Positions 1 to 10,900 of a stretch of 64,000 nt of DNA are shown in pieces. The stretch lies in contig NW_018344001.1 in assembly GCF_002099425.1 (NCBI RefSeq), positions 4,019,001 through 4,083,000 on the forward strand. The letters run 5' to 3'. This DNA is from Phascolarctos cinereus (taxonomy: Eukaryota > Chordata > Mammalia > Diprotodontia > Phascolarctidae). Under the pieces are notes generated by a model. The model saw nothing but the letters and a program-made list of their open reading frames with translations, did not search any database and was not told where the DNA came from. Both the position numbers and the translations under genes were made by a program. Every line of letters begins with the position of its first letter. Positions within the stretch are counted from its first letter, which is position 1.

Positions 1-180
1 GTGACTCTGGGCAAGTCACTTAACCACTTTATGTCTCAGTTTCCTCATCTGTAAAATTGGCACCATGATAGCACTTGTCTCTTATGGTCCTTGTGAGGTT
101 CAAATGAGATAATTTCTTTAAAAAAACACTTAGCACAGTGCCTGGAATGTAGTAGGCAACATGTAAATGTTTACTCCCTT
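1..180 (+). mobile_element. MIR SINE, left end cut by window
   Basis: Starts inside the conserved core (gtgactctgggcaagtcac), followed by tttcctcatctgtaaaa, a gttgtgagg-like stretch and an end resembling cacagtgcctggaatgtag. The order is the normal MIR order, so only the tRNA-like head is missing. Confidence 0.85.
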
Positions 181-240
181 CCCCTTCCTAAACCCATTTC
201 CTCTATGATGTTCACTTACCCTTTAGTACATTGACAGACT

Positions 241-445
241 GTATGACATGGCGCATAGAAAGGGGGCCTCAAAGCCAGGAAGACCTGGTTCTAAGTCCTA
301 CCTCTGACACAGACTGTCTGTGTGACCCTGACAGGTCATTTCACGTATCTGCCTTCTAAGAAATGTCCTAAGTTCCTAAATTGTGAAGCAGGCTCTGATG
401 CGCATAGCCAAGGGAGCTGACTTGTCAGAGAGCTCCATGTCCCAC
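241..445 (+). mobile_element. CORE-SINE, tctgcattgg-tail type
   Basis: A degenerate tRNA-like head and core (ccaggaagacctggtt, ctgtgtgaccctgacaggtc) are followed by a tail resembling gcaggctctgatgcgcat. I place it with the marsupial CORE-SINE whose tail reads like gatctgcattggt; identity is low. Confidence 0.5.
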
Positions 446-634
446 TGAAACCATAGACTTCACCCCAGCCCAGCCCCCACCCCCCAGAAAACAGCCCAAG
501 AGTTTCCTGAGAACACCAGGAGTCATGAGAGACAGTTGGGTATGGTCGGAGAGTCTGGGACATGGCTCTGCTCACAGTCTACTCTCTAGCAGTCAGCCCA
601 GGGTCCTTCACAGAGACACTTAGCTTGCACCTGA

Positions 635-836
635 CATCCAAGCAGAGAAGAAAGAACTCTGTCCTTAGAGTTAGAAAACTTGGGCTTGACTTCTGTTTCC
701 ATCATGGACCATCTGTGTGCTCTTAAACTGACCCTCCAACCTCTCTGAGCTTCCATTTTCTGTTCCATAAAAATGGGGATTCTAACAAGGACCCTGTCTC
801 CCAGACCTGGTTGTTGTGAGAATCACGGGAGGTTCA
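635..836 (+). mobile_element. MIR SINE
   Basis: Contains agttagaaaacttgggctt, a degenerate core, the ccattttctgttccataaaa segment and the MIR tail cagacctggttgttgtgag. Confidence 0.7.
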
Positions 837-863
837 TTCCCTTACTAGGTGCCTACTATTTTC

Positions 864-875
864 GGGGGGGGGGGG
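864..875. repeat. G12 homopolymer
   Basis: Twelve consecutive G inside the L2 3' end, likely length-variable. Confidence 0.95.
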
Positions 876-957
876 TGAGCAAGGTGATGAAGACATAAAC
901 ACAAACTGAGAAGCAGTCCTGACTTTAAGGAGCTTACATGGGCAGACAGGGTGGGGC

Positions 958-1212
958 AGTTTCAAGAGATACTCTCTGGACTGTGGGAGCTCACGAGGAG
1001 GATGCTCCCTCTGCAAATGCAAATCATCATCTTCTGGGAAACTTATACCTTTATGAAGCTTCCTGGGTCACCAAGAGGTTGAGGGACTTGCCCAGGGTCA
1101 CACAGACAGTCTGCATCGAAAGACCTAGTTGCACAGACACTGCACAAATGATACACTTAAGATTGTTGATTGATTCCTGTCTCTGAGACCGGTTCTCTGT
1201 CTACTGCACCAG
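958..1212 (-). mobile_element. CORE-SINE nested in L2
   Basis: Read on the minus strand it has a tail resembling gatttgcatttgcagagggag to the left and the core (ttgcccagggtcacacag) to the right, with a 5' end near gtctactgcaccagac. The flanking sequence is one L2 copy, so this insertion is younger than that L2. Confidence 0.65.
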
Positions 1213-1370
1213 ACGGACACCCAAACAAATACATAAGTACAGTGTGATCTGAAGAGGAATCAACCATGAATCACTAGGGAGATCAGGAAGGGTTTCCTAT
1301 AGGAGAAGTCTTCTGAGTAGAGCCTTGTAAAGAATGAGGAGTTGTAAAGGCTAATGTGGGTAGAAGTGCT

Positions 1371-2105
1371 TGAGAAGGATAAAATGCTCTACAAGCTTGG
1401 GCTCTTATTATTTCACCAGAGGCCTTGTTTTTCTCTCCTCAACCCTCAAAATGGCATCCAATTACAGGAAAAGGGTCCTCTTACTGGTTGGATTGTAATT
1501 AGCAAAGTCTGCTCCACTGTCCTTATTGAAATTGTTGACATTCCTTCGCCTTCAGGCGTACAGTGAGTTTAGTGCCCTCCCTGGAAGCTGTTCATTCCTA
1601 GAGTCCTACTCCTCTGTCCAATTGTCTTGGCTGAAACGCAGTCTAGAAATGAATGCAGTCATAACTAGTTGCGATCCTGGCTGGGGTTCGAGTGCAGCCT
1701 CATTTCCTCCATCCCTTTTGGGACAGAACAATCTTTTCTCTCATAGCCCAATGTCTCTGTTGGGAGAACCAGCATAAACCTTTCCTGTGACCAACAGTTT
1801 GGGGTTAGAAAAAACAAAGAGTGAAGGGGATAAGGAGCAGACGATGAAGCTGACTGGACATTATGAAGCTTCAGCAGAGAAAACTCTACCCATCTTTCTT
1901 TCTGAATCAACTGCAAAACAAAAATAAAATAACACAAAAGTGAGGCATAATTCCTAGGGAATGAATGGTGTGATTTCCTGAACTTGGTAAAATACGATGC
2001 CAAACCACTGGAATCTCATGATATTTTTCCTAATGAATGCTTTCTTGAACCCAGATGCCATCCATCCAACTGGAATGCTTCCACCCTCAAACAAACATTG
2101 AACTC
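1371..2105. other. No recognised feature
   Basis: I see no repeat family, RNA gene or convincing reading frame. The frames present are short and lack splice context. Confidence 0.5.
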
Positions 2106-2550
2106 TCCTGCATCTATGTATATGCTTTCACTTTTCCACATGCCTGGAATTTCTTCCTTGCCCCTCTTCACCTGTTACCTTCATAACCATCCTTCAAAGC
2201 CTAACTCAAACACTTCCTCCTTTAAGAATCATAGAATCTCCCACTTGGAATCCTGGAGGTGATCTAGCTCTCCCTTATTCTACTACTGAGGAATTTGAAG
2301 CCCAAAAAGATTGAGTGACTTACTTAAAGCCACATAAGTGCTAAGTAACAAAGCCAAGACTTGAACCTTCATCCTCTGATTTCAAATACATGACTCTTTT
2401 CACGATGCCAACACTGCTTCTCCCTATGGATAACAACCTTCCCCTTGGGACTTCCCATAATATGCTCTCCTTCAGCTCTGTAAAGCATTGTTCCATTGTT
2501 TGCATTTATCTTATCTACCATAGGATCAAGGTCTAGGGTTTGAGGGAGCT
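2106..2550 (+). mobile_element. L2 LINE 3' region, split by MIR3
   Basis: The left part carries acatgcctggaatttcttcc and ccttcaaagcctaactcaaa. The right part (2441-2550) carries gttccattgtttgcatttatc, the next block of the L2 3' UTR. The gap between them is a minus-strand SINE. Confidence 0.7.
2228..2440 (-). mobile_element. MIR3 SINE nested in L2
   Basis: The left end resembles atcatagaatctcccacttgg. The core appears as aagccacataagtgctaag and the head side as ccttcatcctctgatttcaa. Confidence 0.7.
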
Positions 2551-2604
2551 TTAGGGACAATCTGCTCCCCTGGATCTAACCCAGAAAGCTGAAGTCAGTT
2601 CCCA

Positions 2605-2780
2605 AAGTCACAGTCAGTCAACAAATACTTAGTAAGCATTTACTGTGTGTCTGCCCATGGAGACAGAAAGAAAAAGATAGCAGGCCCTGGTCTTGAGGAG
2701 CTCACATTCTAATAGGGGAGACAACCTGATAAGAATTATAGCTATGAGCTACAAATTGTGTAGATGGAAGGTAAGCTCAG
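2605..2780 (-). mobile_element. L2 LINE 3' end
   Basis: Reads cagtcaacaaatacttagta, a degenerate gccaggcac block, then cttgaggagctcacattcta. Confidence 0.8.
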
Positions 2781-3104
2781 CTAGGATTACATAGCAAGTG
2801 GGGTATATGGGGGTTTGGGGAAGACTGGCACCTCTAGTGGGAGGGCTTGCTGAGCCCCTTTCCGGGCTGCTCATTTACCATTGGTGTCCTATGATTCATT
2901 CAACTCTGTGGCTCCAAGAAGCAGCAGCACACACAGCAGCCACAGCTCAGTAAACTGTCTTGGCACATCGCATAGGAATTCCCTCTCTGGATAACTGAAG
3001 GTCGAAGATGTCAATCTAGTAAGAGGCAGAGACAGAGGCAGATCTTCTAGACTCTCATTCTAGTCCTTTTATTCACGACACCGTGCTTGCTTCCTCTTCT
3101 GCAC
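2781..3104. other. Mostly unrecognised
   Basis: Nothing clear except 3015-3090, which has the look of the head of a minus-strand SINE (gaggcagagacagaggcag, then tctcattctagtcc). Confidence 0.4.
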
Positions 3105-3162
3105 ATACTTAAGCACTAAACAATTGTTTGTTGAATGGATGAATGAAAAAATGAATGAAGTA
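3105..3162 (+). mobile_element. L2 3' terminus
   Basis: Short stretch with ttgtttgttgaatggatgaa, the terminal L2 sequence with its TGAA-type repeat. Confidence 0.55.
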
Positions 3163-3379
3163 GAGATACAGAGAGAAAACAGGTTATCTTTTTCAACACT
3201 CTAATTCCTGCCCTAGAGGCAAGACCTCCTTTTGGGCTTTCTTAGAGAAAAGAGGTCTTGATTGTTGTAGGCAATGATCTCATGTCCAGGAAAAAAAAAA
3301 ATTAAAAAGGAACTCCAAAACCTAATTCCTTTCTCCCTTCATTCCATATTCATTTACGAAGTTCTTCTTGGGATGGTTT

Positions 3380-3620
3380 TGTTTGGATGTCAAGATGAAT
3401 AAGGACTTGTTCCTGAATAACTTACAGTTTTTAAGTGAGACAAGACCCTTACCCAAATACCCAGAATTCAAGGCGGTCTGTATAATCAAAGCTATAAGAG
3501 AGGGACAGGCACGGTACTTTGGGAGTCCTTGCTCACTGAAGGCATGGCTGTGTACAATGAGGTCAGATTTAATTTGGAAGGGCATTTTGAAAGCTAGCTT
3601 TGGGCCATTTGAGACAAAGA
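3380..3620 (-). mobile_element. Possible old L2/L3-type LINE fragment
   Basis: A highly diverged match to minus-strand LINE 3' sequence: aataaggacttgttcctgaa, then aatcaaagctataagagag and gtactttgggagtcc. The 104- and 85-residue frames here overlap on opposite strands and match no protein I know. Confidence 0.35.
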
Positions 3621-3632
3621 TGTAGTGTGCAT

Positions 3633-3635
<3 letters not shown>

Positions 3636-3664
<29 letters not shown>
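3636..3664. repeat. (GT)n microsatellite
   Basis: About 14 uninterrupted GT units preceded by tgtgcatgcac. Confidence 0.97.
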
Positions 3665-4110
3665 TAACTCCTCCCAGAACTTTGTAGATTAATTTTGTGC
3701 TCCCAAAAAGAGATCATGCAGCATCAGCACCCTTGCACATATTAACAAAAGCCCATCACATAAATACAGATATTCCAACTCATCTTCATCTTAAGATGCT
3801 GTACATAACCACACATTTTTTGGTTTTGCTTCTCTTTACAGAAATGGTGTGCATAATTAATAAATAAGTACTCCAAAGGCAAATCAATAAAAAACTAACC
3901 TTGTAATAACAGACTTTTCCCCTCATGCATTTTTCAAAGGCTGCCATGAATGCAGGATTGCAATTGCCTTCTACATGCCAAATTCGAACTTGATCAAGCT
4001 CATGGATTTAACAAATTAAGTGGAGATGTAGAGATCAACAAGGAAACCTGATGAGCACCTGATTCTGCCTTTGACTGGTGCCCACTGGTCCACATGGCCC
4101 TCATTTGGAA
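3665..4110. other. No recognised feature
   Basis: A+T-rich sequence without repeat hallmarks that I can name. Confidence 0.5.
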
Positions 4111-4111
4111 G

Positions 4112-4318
4112 TTATTTGGAGGCAGCATGGCATGTGGCAAAGAGCCTTGAACTCAGAGTTAGAAAAATTGAGTCAAAGTCTTGATTCGTTCTCTAAATAG
4201 CAAGGTGACCTAAACAAGATACTTCACATCCTTGGGTCTCAGGTGACTGTCTATAAGGTAGGGGTAATAATACTGGCACTACCTGATTCACTTGATAATT
4301 GTGAGCATCAGAAGAAAT
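4112..4318 (+). mobile_element. MIR SINE
   Basis: Head ggaggcagcatggcatg, gaactcagagttagaaaa, a degenerate core (aaggtgacctaaacaaga) and a MIR-like end near ggggtaataatactgg. Confidence 0.65.
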
Positions 4319-4329
4319 AGTAGATGTCA

Positions 4330-5340
4330 AATTCCAACAAGAACCAGAGCTTTGGAAAAAAGTTATAGTCATGCATTACTATTGACTCCTGCCTGCTACT
4401 TCCCAGATTCTCAGAGTAGAAAAGTCATCTTGCCCAACCATTCAGTAGTTATCCCTTCTAAAACATCCCTAACAGATAATCACTTAACCTCTGCTCAAAG
4501 GCTATAAATGTAGGGAGCCCACTGTCTCCCAAGGATAAAGCCAGCATTTTTGTGTTGCTTTAAGGGCCACAAAGTGTTTTGCAGATACTATCTCATTTTA
4601 GCCTCACAGCAGCCCTGGAAGGTAGATGCTGTTACTATCCCCATTCCACAGATGAGGAAACTGAGGCAAAGGTTAAGGAACTTATCTAGGGTCACACTGC
4701 TCTAGTAATTGTCTGAGGTAGAATTCAAACTCATCTTCCTGACTCCATGATATCCAGTGTTCTATGCTTTGCCCCACCAAGCTGCCTCACAATAAATTAG
4801 GAAATTCATTCCATTTTAAACAGCTTTAATTGTTAAGAAACTTTTCTCAACATCATACCCAAATCTGCCACTTTGGAATTTCCATCCATTACTCTTTATT
4901 CTGCCTTCTGGGGCTAAGCAGAGGTAATCCGATCTCCCTTTCCACACAGCAGCACTTCAAATGCCTAAATGATAATCACCTTTAACTCTTCTGTTCTCCA
5001 GATGATTGTCTGATCATGAGATCCTGGACTGTCACAGCTACCCTCCCCTGAAAAGAGCTTCAACAGAGCCTCTTCTGCCCTACAGTCAGACCTGAACCCT
5101 AGCCTAGTTATGGGCTAACCAAGGGAGAATACAGTAGCACTATCATTTCCTCCTCCTGAAAACGCCTCCTTTCAACATGACCCAAGATTGCATTAACTTA
5201 GAGGCTGCTAGAGCTCACTTGTGACTCATCCTTGATCTTGTGGTCGATTAGAGCTCAGACATTTTCCAGACTAACTATAGTCTTGCTACACATCCCCCAT
5301 TTTGTCTTTGTCAAGTTGATTCCTTACCCAAGGATAAGAC
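4330..5340 (-). mobile_element. CR1/L3 LINE, split by MIR
   Basis: On the minus strand this is the 3' part of a CR1/L3 LINE: the reverse-transcriptase C-terminal region and 3' end. Marks on the plus strand are taacctctgctcaaagg, cactgtctcccaagg, attctgccttctggggc, ttcaaatgcctaaatgat and catgacccaagattgcatt, in the family order. The reading frame is heavily decayed. A MIR interrupts it at 4545-4790. Confidence 0.7.
4545..4790 (-). mobile_element. MIR SINE nested in CR1/L3
   Basis: Nearly full-length minus copy: agtgttttgcagatac, ctgttactatccccat, gatgaggaaactgaggca, then gtgttctatgctttgcccc at the head. The CR1/L3 sequence resumes directly after it. Confidence 0.85.
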
Positions 5341-5770
5341 AGTATCCATCCCTGCCTTCTGCTCATTAGCTGTGTCCTTGGACAACTCACTTAACAACAA
5401 CAACATAATGACATTGAAGTAGTGCCTACTACATGCTGTACAATTACTATGTCATTTTCCTTACAACAACCCCAGGAGGGAAGTACTGTTATTATCCCCA
5501 TTTTACAGATGAGGAAACTAAAGCAAGCAGTGACTTGCCCAGGATTACAGAGTCAATAAGAGTCTGAGGCTAGATTTGAACTTAGGTCATCATGATTCCA
5601 GACCCAGGGGTCTATCCACTACTACACCATCAATCTCTCAGCCATAAAATGAGACTAAAACTCTTATTACTGTCTCCAAGAGAGTTGGTATGAATATTCA
5701 GTGAAATATTATATAATATATATATATATAGCTTCATAATTCTATAATACTACAAAATGTTGGTTATTGT
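5338..5770 (+). mobile_element. MIR SINE, split by another MIR
   Basis: The left part ends at tccttggacaactcactta. The right part (5637-5770) resumes with ctcagccataaaatgagact and a MIR-like tail that grades into TTATTG-rich sequence near 5765. A (TA)n run lies at 5706-5731. Confidence 0.7.
5396..5636 (-). mobile_element. MIR SINE nested in MIR
   Basis: Minus copy with ccccattttacagatgagg, gtgacttgcccaggatta and tctatccactactacacc. It sits in the middle of a plus-strand MIR, which makes this the younger insertion. Confidence 0.8.
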
Positions 5771-6054
5771 TATGATTGTTATTGTTATTATCATTATACT
5801 GGTAGAAAGGCTACTCATACCAACCAAATTACACTCCTAAAAGTGTCGAAGACTAAAGTGTTATTGTGATTATTATTATTGAAAGGCTAATATCATAATT
5901 AAAATTAATCACCTCAAAAAAGGATAAGGATTGTTGATATGTAAGCATCCCTGGACAGTGAAGCCAAATTTTAGCCTATACAATAAAGTTGAGGCAGATG
6001 CTACCATGTTTCTTAATGATACTCCTTGCACTGAGCTGTAGCCAGTCAGGTTTT

Positions 6055-6170
6055 TACTAGTTAAGATTCAGTCATGGCTCTCAGGATTTCAGTTTACTCC
6101 TCTGTAGAATGGGAGCACTGTACCCCTTACTTCTTAGAATCTCCTCCAGTTCATAATGAAAGATGAAAAC
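6055..6170 (+). mobile_element. Partial MIR-like SINE
   Basis: Only the middle is visible (tcagtttactcctctgtag, then ctcctccagttcataatg). Confidence 0.4.
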
Positions 6171-6235
6171 ATCTATTGTAATTTGATATGCTTTTTTTTT
6201 TTACTTTTCTCAAACAAAGAAATATCTATAACATG

Positions 6236-6400
6236 TCTGGAGTATTGCCTAGAGTGCTTGACATGGAATTGGAGAGACCTGAGTTCAAATTCTGTTTCAG
6301 ATACTTACTAGCTGTGTGACCCTGGGCAAGTCACTCCACCTCAGTTTCCTCATCTGTAAAATTGGAATAATTGTAGCACCCACCTCCCAGACTACTAAGG
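6236..6400 (+). mobile_element. MIR-type SINE
   Basis: Well-kept core: gagttcaaattctgtttca, gctgtgtgaccctgggcaag, cctcatctgtaaaattgg. Confidence 0.85.
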
Positions 6401-6639
6401 ATGCTTTGACTTCATTTGTACTTCACAGGGGAGTTCTTCTCTATCTCTCTCATCCTCTAAATGTCATCTGTTCCCACGTTATGGCAGGATACTGTGTATC
6501 AAAGTACCTGCTGTGTATCTAAGTACCTGCCTTACATCCTTCAGGCACCTCCTCTCGCTGCCTCCAGAGGAACTGCGTGCAGGTGTGTTCACTCCAGAGC
6601 TCCTTGGGCCACCCTTACACTAAAGCACCAGCAAGAACC

Positions 6640-6740
6640 TGCAGAAGGGGAGACAGGGACTTCTGCCTTTCTTTGTGTCCCCAGAGCTTAGCACAGTGCC
6701 TAGCATATACTGTAGGTGCTTAATAAATGCTTGTTGGCCA
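6640..6740 (+). mobile_element. L2 LINE 3' end
   Basis: Contains gtccccagagcttagcaca and the terminal taggtgcttaataaatgct. Confidence 0.8.
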
Positions 6741-6789
6741 ACTGCCTTGAAGGAGATTAGATCTTGTAGAGGGAATTCCTATCCCAGTT

Positions 6790-6890
6790 GGGTTAGATGG
6801 GTAACATGATTGGTTGGGTAAGATGGCCTCGGGGAACTTCCACCTGGGAGATGCTCTAGCCCTCCAGCACTCTGATTCTATGGTGGTGGA
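6790..6890 (+). mobile_element. MIR3 or CR1/L3 3' end
   Basis: Reads ggttgggtaagatggcctc, then cactctgattctatgg. This is the shared tail of MIR3 and L3/CR1, and too little remains to say which. Confidence 0.5.
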
Positions 6891-7157
6891 GAGAGATGCT
6901 CTGGTCCAGGCCCAGCAGCTCCCCAAAGCAGGGAAGATGCTATGATTTTCACTCACTGCTCATCTCCCAGGAGCCCAATTACAAGCCAGGGAATAAAAGC
7001 CAGGAAAAGAGGGCCATTTTACTAGTGTTCATGGGATCAGACAGCCCATTCCTGCTGCTGCAGCACAGGGCATGTTGGCAGAGTTCCTCTGAGCTGTGAA
7101 CTTTGGGAATCCTGATTATGCACAATGTCAGTGGGATCTCTTTCCTACAGGTTAGTC
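6891..7157. other. No recognised feature
   Basis: Moderately GC-rich and free of repeat marks. A 67-residue frame here has no recognisable similarity. Confidence 0.45.
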
Positions 7158-7450
7158 CAATTCACTTTGACACGCATTTGTGAATACCTGCCCTGTGCCA
7201 CTCACAGCGTGAGATGTGAGCAAAATAAAGTCAAAATGAAGTGGCCCCTGCCCTGGAGGAGTTTACATTCAGCTGAGGAGGAGGGGCACTTACAACATGT
7301 GCACACATACCAGTAAATGTATGGTCATACAAAGTCATCTTTAAACTGGACCAGGGACAGGAGCAGGAAAGGATGTCCACAGGGAGAAGTGACTGAGCTG
7401 TACCTTACACTTTTCTGAGAGTTGAGGGTGAGGAGTGAATGTGGTCCGTG
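7158..7450 (-). mobile_element. L2 LINE 3' region
   Basis: Reads gaatacctgccctgtgcca, then cctggaggagtttacattc and a diverged continuation. Confidence 0.7.
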
Positions 7451-7454
7451 AGAC

Positions 7455-8370
7455 ATCCCAACATTTATCAAATCAGTGAATCAATCAAAAAATCTGCATA
7501 CCTTTAAGTGTTTCCTGTATGCCAAGCACTGTGCTAAGCGCTGGAGAGATGAAGAAAGACCAACCACAACAACACAAGAATCCAGCCATAAGAGGCCCAG
7601 GGAATAGAGGGATGTTTGCTGAGGAGGGGAAGGCACCAGCAGGTGGAATAACCGAAAGGCTTCCTGCCGAAGGGGGCATTTGAGCTGAGCCTTGATGAAA
7701 TCCAGGCATCCTATGAGACAGAAGTGAAGAAGAAAACTATTCGAGACATGGCAGAGAGGATGCCGAGGCCAAGGAACACATTGGATGGCAGAACCAGGAT
7801 TCCAAAGGCCTCAAGCATCTGTAATTACAAGTTTAACTAATGAGATAGAATTTTGCTTGTGCAAAGAAATAGAAGAGGAAATGGACCACATAGGAAATAA
7901 CTACTAGGCCAACTTAAAATAAAACACCAAGTGAAGGAGTAATTTCAAATTACAGTAATTTCAAAAGTACATAGGGCCATGTTGTAGTGACTATAAACAC
8001 CCGTCTGAGAGTTTTATGTTTATCACAGAAAAAGAGGGAGCCACTGAAGACTTTTGAGTAAGGAAGTGACATGGTCAGATCTGTGTGATAGAAATATCCA
8101 TTTGTCCATGAGTGGAGGGTGGGTCACAGGGGGAAGAGATTAAAAGTAGGAGAAGCAATTAGAAGTCTATTGTAATAGTCTAGATGAGAAGAAATCACAG
8201 CCTGAACTAACAGCTATCTGTGGGAAGAGGAGAAATGTGGAGGTAAAATGGAGCAGATTAGGCAGCTGAGAGGATGTGGCAATGAGGGAGAAGGAAAAGT
8301 CAAAGATGGCACTGAGGTGGTGAAATTGAGTGGGGTGGCAGCATCCTCAGCAGAAAGAGGGAAGTGGGGA
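7455..8370 (-). mobile_element. L2 LINE, about 0.9 kb of 3' part
   Basis: A second L2 begins with its own 3' end (gccaagcactgtgctaagcg) and continues much further into the element: aaaggcttcctgccgaagg, ggaagtgacatggtcagatc and attgtaatagtctagatgag. The last two lie in the reverse complement of the reverse-transcriptase C-terminal part. No open frame survives. Confidence 0.75.
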
Positions 8371-8397
8371 TAGGGATGGGTGTGGAGAACAACAGAA

Positions 8398-8512
8398 AGT
8401 GTTTGGAAGGGGAGGGAGGGAAGGGGAGGGGAAGAGAAGGAGGGGAGGGAAAGGGATGGAAGGGAAAAAAGGAGAGAAGTTAGGGAGGAGAGGGAAGGAT
8501 GCAAAGAGAGCT
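8398..8512. repeat. Purine-rich (GGGA/GGAA)n tract
   Basis: Almost pure A/G on the plus strand. Overlapping frames on both strands are artefacts of its composition. Confidence 0.9.
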
Positions 8513-8677
8513 CAGTTTGTTTGGTTTTTTTACTCTTTTGGATTCTGGGTCTCCCAGATCATTTAGACAGCAAAAGTTGTTTTATCTTTGGTCCATAATT
8601 TCTGTTTTAGAAAGGTTTGATAGGTCATGGAGACCAGAGAAAATGCCTAGTCTCTTGTATGACCTAGAACCTAACTC

Positions 8678-8905
8678 TAAGCCTATGGACCAAAGAATGA
8701 GTCCTGGACCTAGAACCAGTAGAGACCTGGGTTAGACTACCAGCACCCACAAGCATTCGATATGGGGCCATGGCAAATCACATAAACTCTCAGTTTTCCT
8801 CATCTACAAAATGGGCATAATAATGTTTGTAGAAGTTGCCCATATGGTTGCTGTTACAAACAAATGAGATAATTTATGCAAAGTATTATATAAATGTCAG
8901 CTACT
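8678..8905 (+). mobile_element. MIR SINE
   Basis: Shows acctgggttagactaccag, a weak core, ttcctcatctacaaaatggg and a MIR tail ending in attatataaatgtcagct. Confidence 0.75.
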
Positions 8906-10278
8906 CTTATGTGCTGATTTAACAGGACCTAAATTATCATTAATAGCGATATCCCAGGCGAAAGACGTTTAGTAGCCAAAGTCATATGTAAGAGGAAATT
9001 TGATATTGCCAATGCCTCACATTTTATTGACCTAGAAAAAGAAAAATGCATCCATGGGAATCTGAATGAAAAGAATATTTTTAATGCACCAAAAAGTAAG
9101 AAAATCCTATTTCTCTGATCTTCATGGTCTATCTTTTTTCTCCTGAATGCTCACCCTCAAAGAAGCTCCTGCTAACTACAAAGAGGGCTTTGTCTGTGCA
9201 GAGAGGAGAAGAGCGTGGAAGGGATTGAAGACATGGATGATTCTAAGTAAATTGCACCAACACTGAACTCTCAATTACCCACAATAACTGAGAGGAGGAA
9301 CTGGAAACACAAAACAAGCAGTCTATCGGAGTCCATGGACTCGAGAGAACATTTCAGCTACATGCACAGACACATCTAGCTTTTCCACATGCCTGATGTC
9401 TCAATTCTTACCCGTCTCTGCTAGTTCTCTCCCAGATGCTTTAGCTCATTAATCAGTGCTCCAGTCTATGATAGAGCTGTATGTGGTAAGGACAGGAAAG
9501 AGCAAAAGCAAACTTCAAGTTGCTCAGGTCATCCCAAGAGAGTATAATTCATTAGCAGAAAAAAAAAAGGGAGAGGTGATGTGTTTGGTGGATAACCTTC
9601 TCCATCATCTCAGCCCACAATAATGTTAACAGACAATACACAGGATGACAAGTTGGAAGGATGAGTGGAAGACTGATGTGTCCCAAGTGCTTCGATCATG
9701 AGAATTAAAGGGGAAATGCAGGGTAAGAAAGTAGGTTGTGAACTGTTGGGCCTTTGAAAGAAGGGCACAAAGTAAAGTACAGATAATGAGGATGAGAAAG
9801 GCTATCTGGGAAGCCACCTGAATACAGGTGCCATGGGCCCACGAGGCCCAGCCACCTTGATCTTCTTGCCCAGACTGAATGGGGCCCTAGTTTCTCATAC
9901 ACAGGAAGATTTTAAAGATAGAGGGCTTATTCTTAGAGAAGCAGGGAAGAAAGGTGGCTCATCCGGCAGATAACAATTTCAGAGAAGGCCATTAAAAGCA
10001 TCAGAAGGATGTCAAACTCTTCTAAAATATAGAAGGAATGATTGAATTTAACTCAACCTGATCTTATTTAATTCAATTCAGCATTTATAAAGCCCCATCA
10101 TGCCTAGAACTTCCACTGGATTCTTAAAAAGAAGGTTCACTGTAACATGGAGACAGCCATTGTGGAGTGTTGAAGTCCATGTTGGTGGAATGCAAGTTTT
10201 GGCAGATCCTGCCAAGATAGAGACACTTGAAGTAGCTATTTGATGAGGCAGCTGAGTGGTGAGGACCATGTTGAGTAA
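8906..10278. other. Unrecognised 1.4 kb
   Basis: No family recognised. It includes an A10 run near 9550 and several short frames on both strands with no similarity I can name. Confidence 0.45.
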
Positions 10279-10624
10279 ATTTATATCTTCATGAAATCCC
10301 CAATAGTCAAGGCTCTTTGAGTCAAGCCTAGCAATATTGTTGAGATCATCCAAGCCAAAATTCAGAAGAAGGAAGATATGCCACCAGATGAGCAGCACAA
10401 AAGGAACTAGAAAGTGGCCACTATCTCCCTGACTATACTTCCAGAGAGAGCCCACCCCATACTATGTGCCAAGTCTACAAGGCAGCGTCTTCAAACCTTT
10501 CCTTCAATGAGTGGCCCAGAAATTCACTGTGAGGAAATGATACACTGTGAATGCTGCACATCTTTTTTCCTCCATGAAACATTGTGAACTGTTATGTGAA
10601 AAAGTGAGGAATAGAAAAAAAAAA
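10279..10624 (+). pseudogene. UBA52: Processed pseudogene of UBA52 (ubiquitin-eL40 fusion)
   Basis: UBA52 encodes one ubiquitin fused to ribosomal protein eL40. From 10279 one frame aligns with ubiquitin residues 1-42: IFMKSPIVKA against IFVKTLTGKT, then after a two-codon loss VKPSNIVEIIQAKIQKKEDM against [20 protein letters not shown]. After a further loss (LIFAGKQ region) and a frame change, LESGHYLPDYTSRES at about 10407-10451 matches LEDGRTLSDYNIQKES. The DNA then continues at the correct distance into eL40, with FLQ-stop-VAQKF (10498 on) matching SLRQLAQKY, and aaatgataca and gaaaaagtgagg matching later eL40 codons. It has several stops and shifts, no introns at the normal junctions, and an A-run at its end (10615-10624). 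That fits an old retrocopy. RPS27A is excluded because the tail is eL40-like. Confidence 0.75.
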
Positions 10625-10629
10625 TCACA

Positions 10630-10900
10630 CAATAATAACAATGCTAGAAATCTAGAACACCTTTGAAAAACTTGAGCATTCTAAACAGTGCAATGACTAA
10701 CCATGAGTCCAGAGAAATGATGATGAAGCATGATTCTCCTGGCAGAGGTGATGTCATCCAGATGCAGGATAAGATGTCCCTTTTTAGATACAGCCAATGT
10801 GGAAATTTTGTTTGCTGGACTGTGTATATTCATTACAACTCTTTTTGTTTTCCTTTTTTTTTTCTGAGTGCAGGAAGAGTCATAAGAAAGGAGAGCAAAA
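10630..10900 (+). mobile_element. Marsupial interspersed repeat, class uncertain
   Basis: The wording (gatgatgaagcatgattctc, gatgcaggataagatg, cagccaatgtggaaatttt, then a T-rich run) is a dispersed sequence I associate with marsupial genomes. I cannot assign its class. It abuts the UBA52 retrocopy. Confidence 0.45.

Larger units (their letters stand above)
838..1370 (-). mobile_element. L2 LINE 3' region, split by a SINE
   Basis: The left part (838-957) reads as the reverse of the L2 3' end: aggtgcctactatt, then ctttaaggagcttacatg. The right part (1213-1370) resumes with acaaatacataagtacag and gaagggtttcctataggag, which follow in L2. A CORE-SINE separates the two parts. Confidence 0.7.

Noticed and set aside
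10078-10455. 125-residue minus-strand frame
   Set aside because: It runs antisense through the UBA52 retrocopy, which explains the sequence better.
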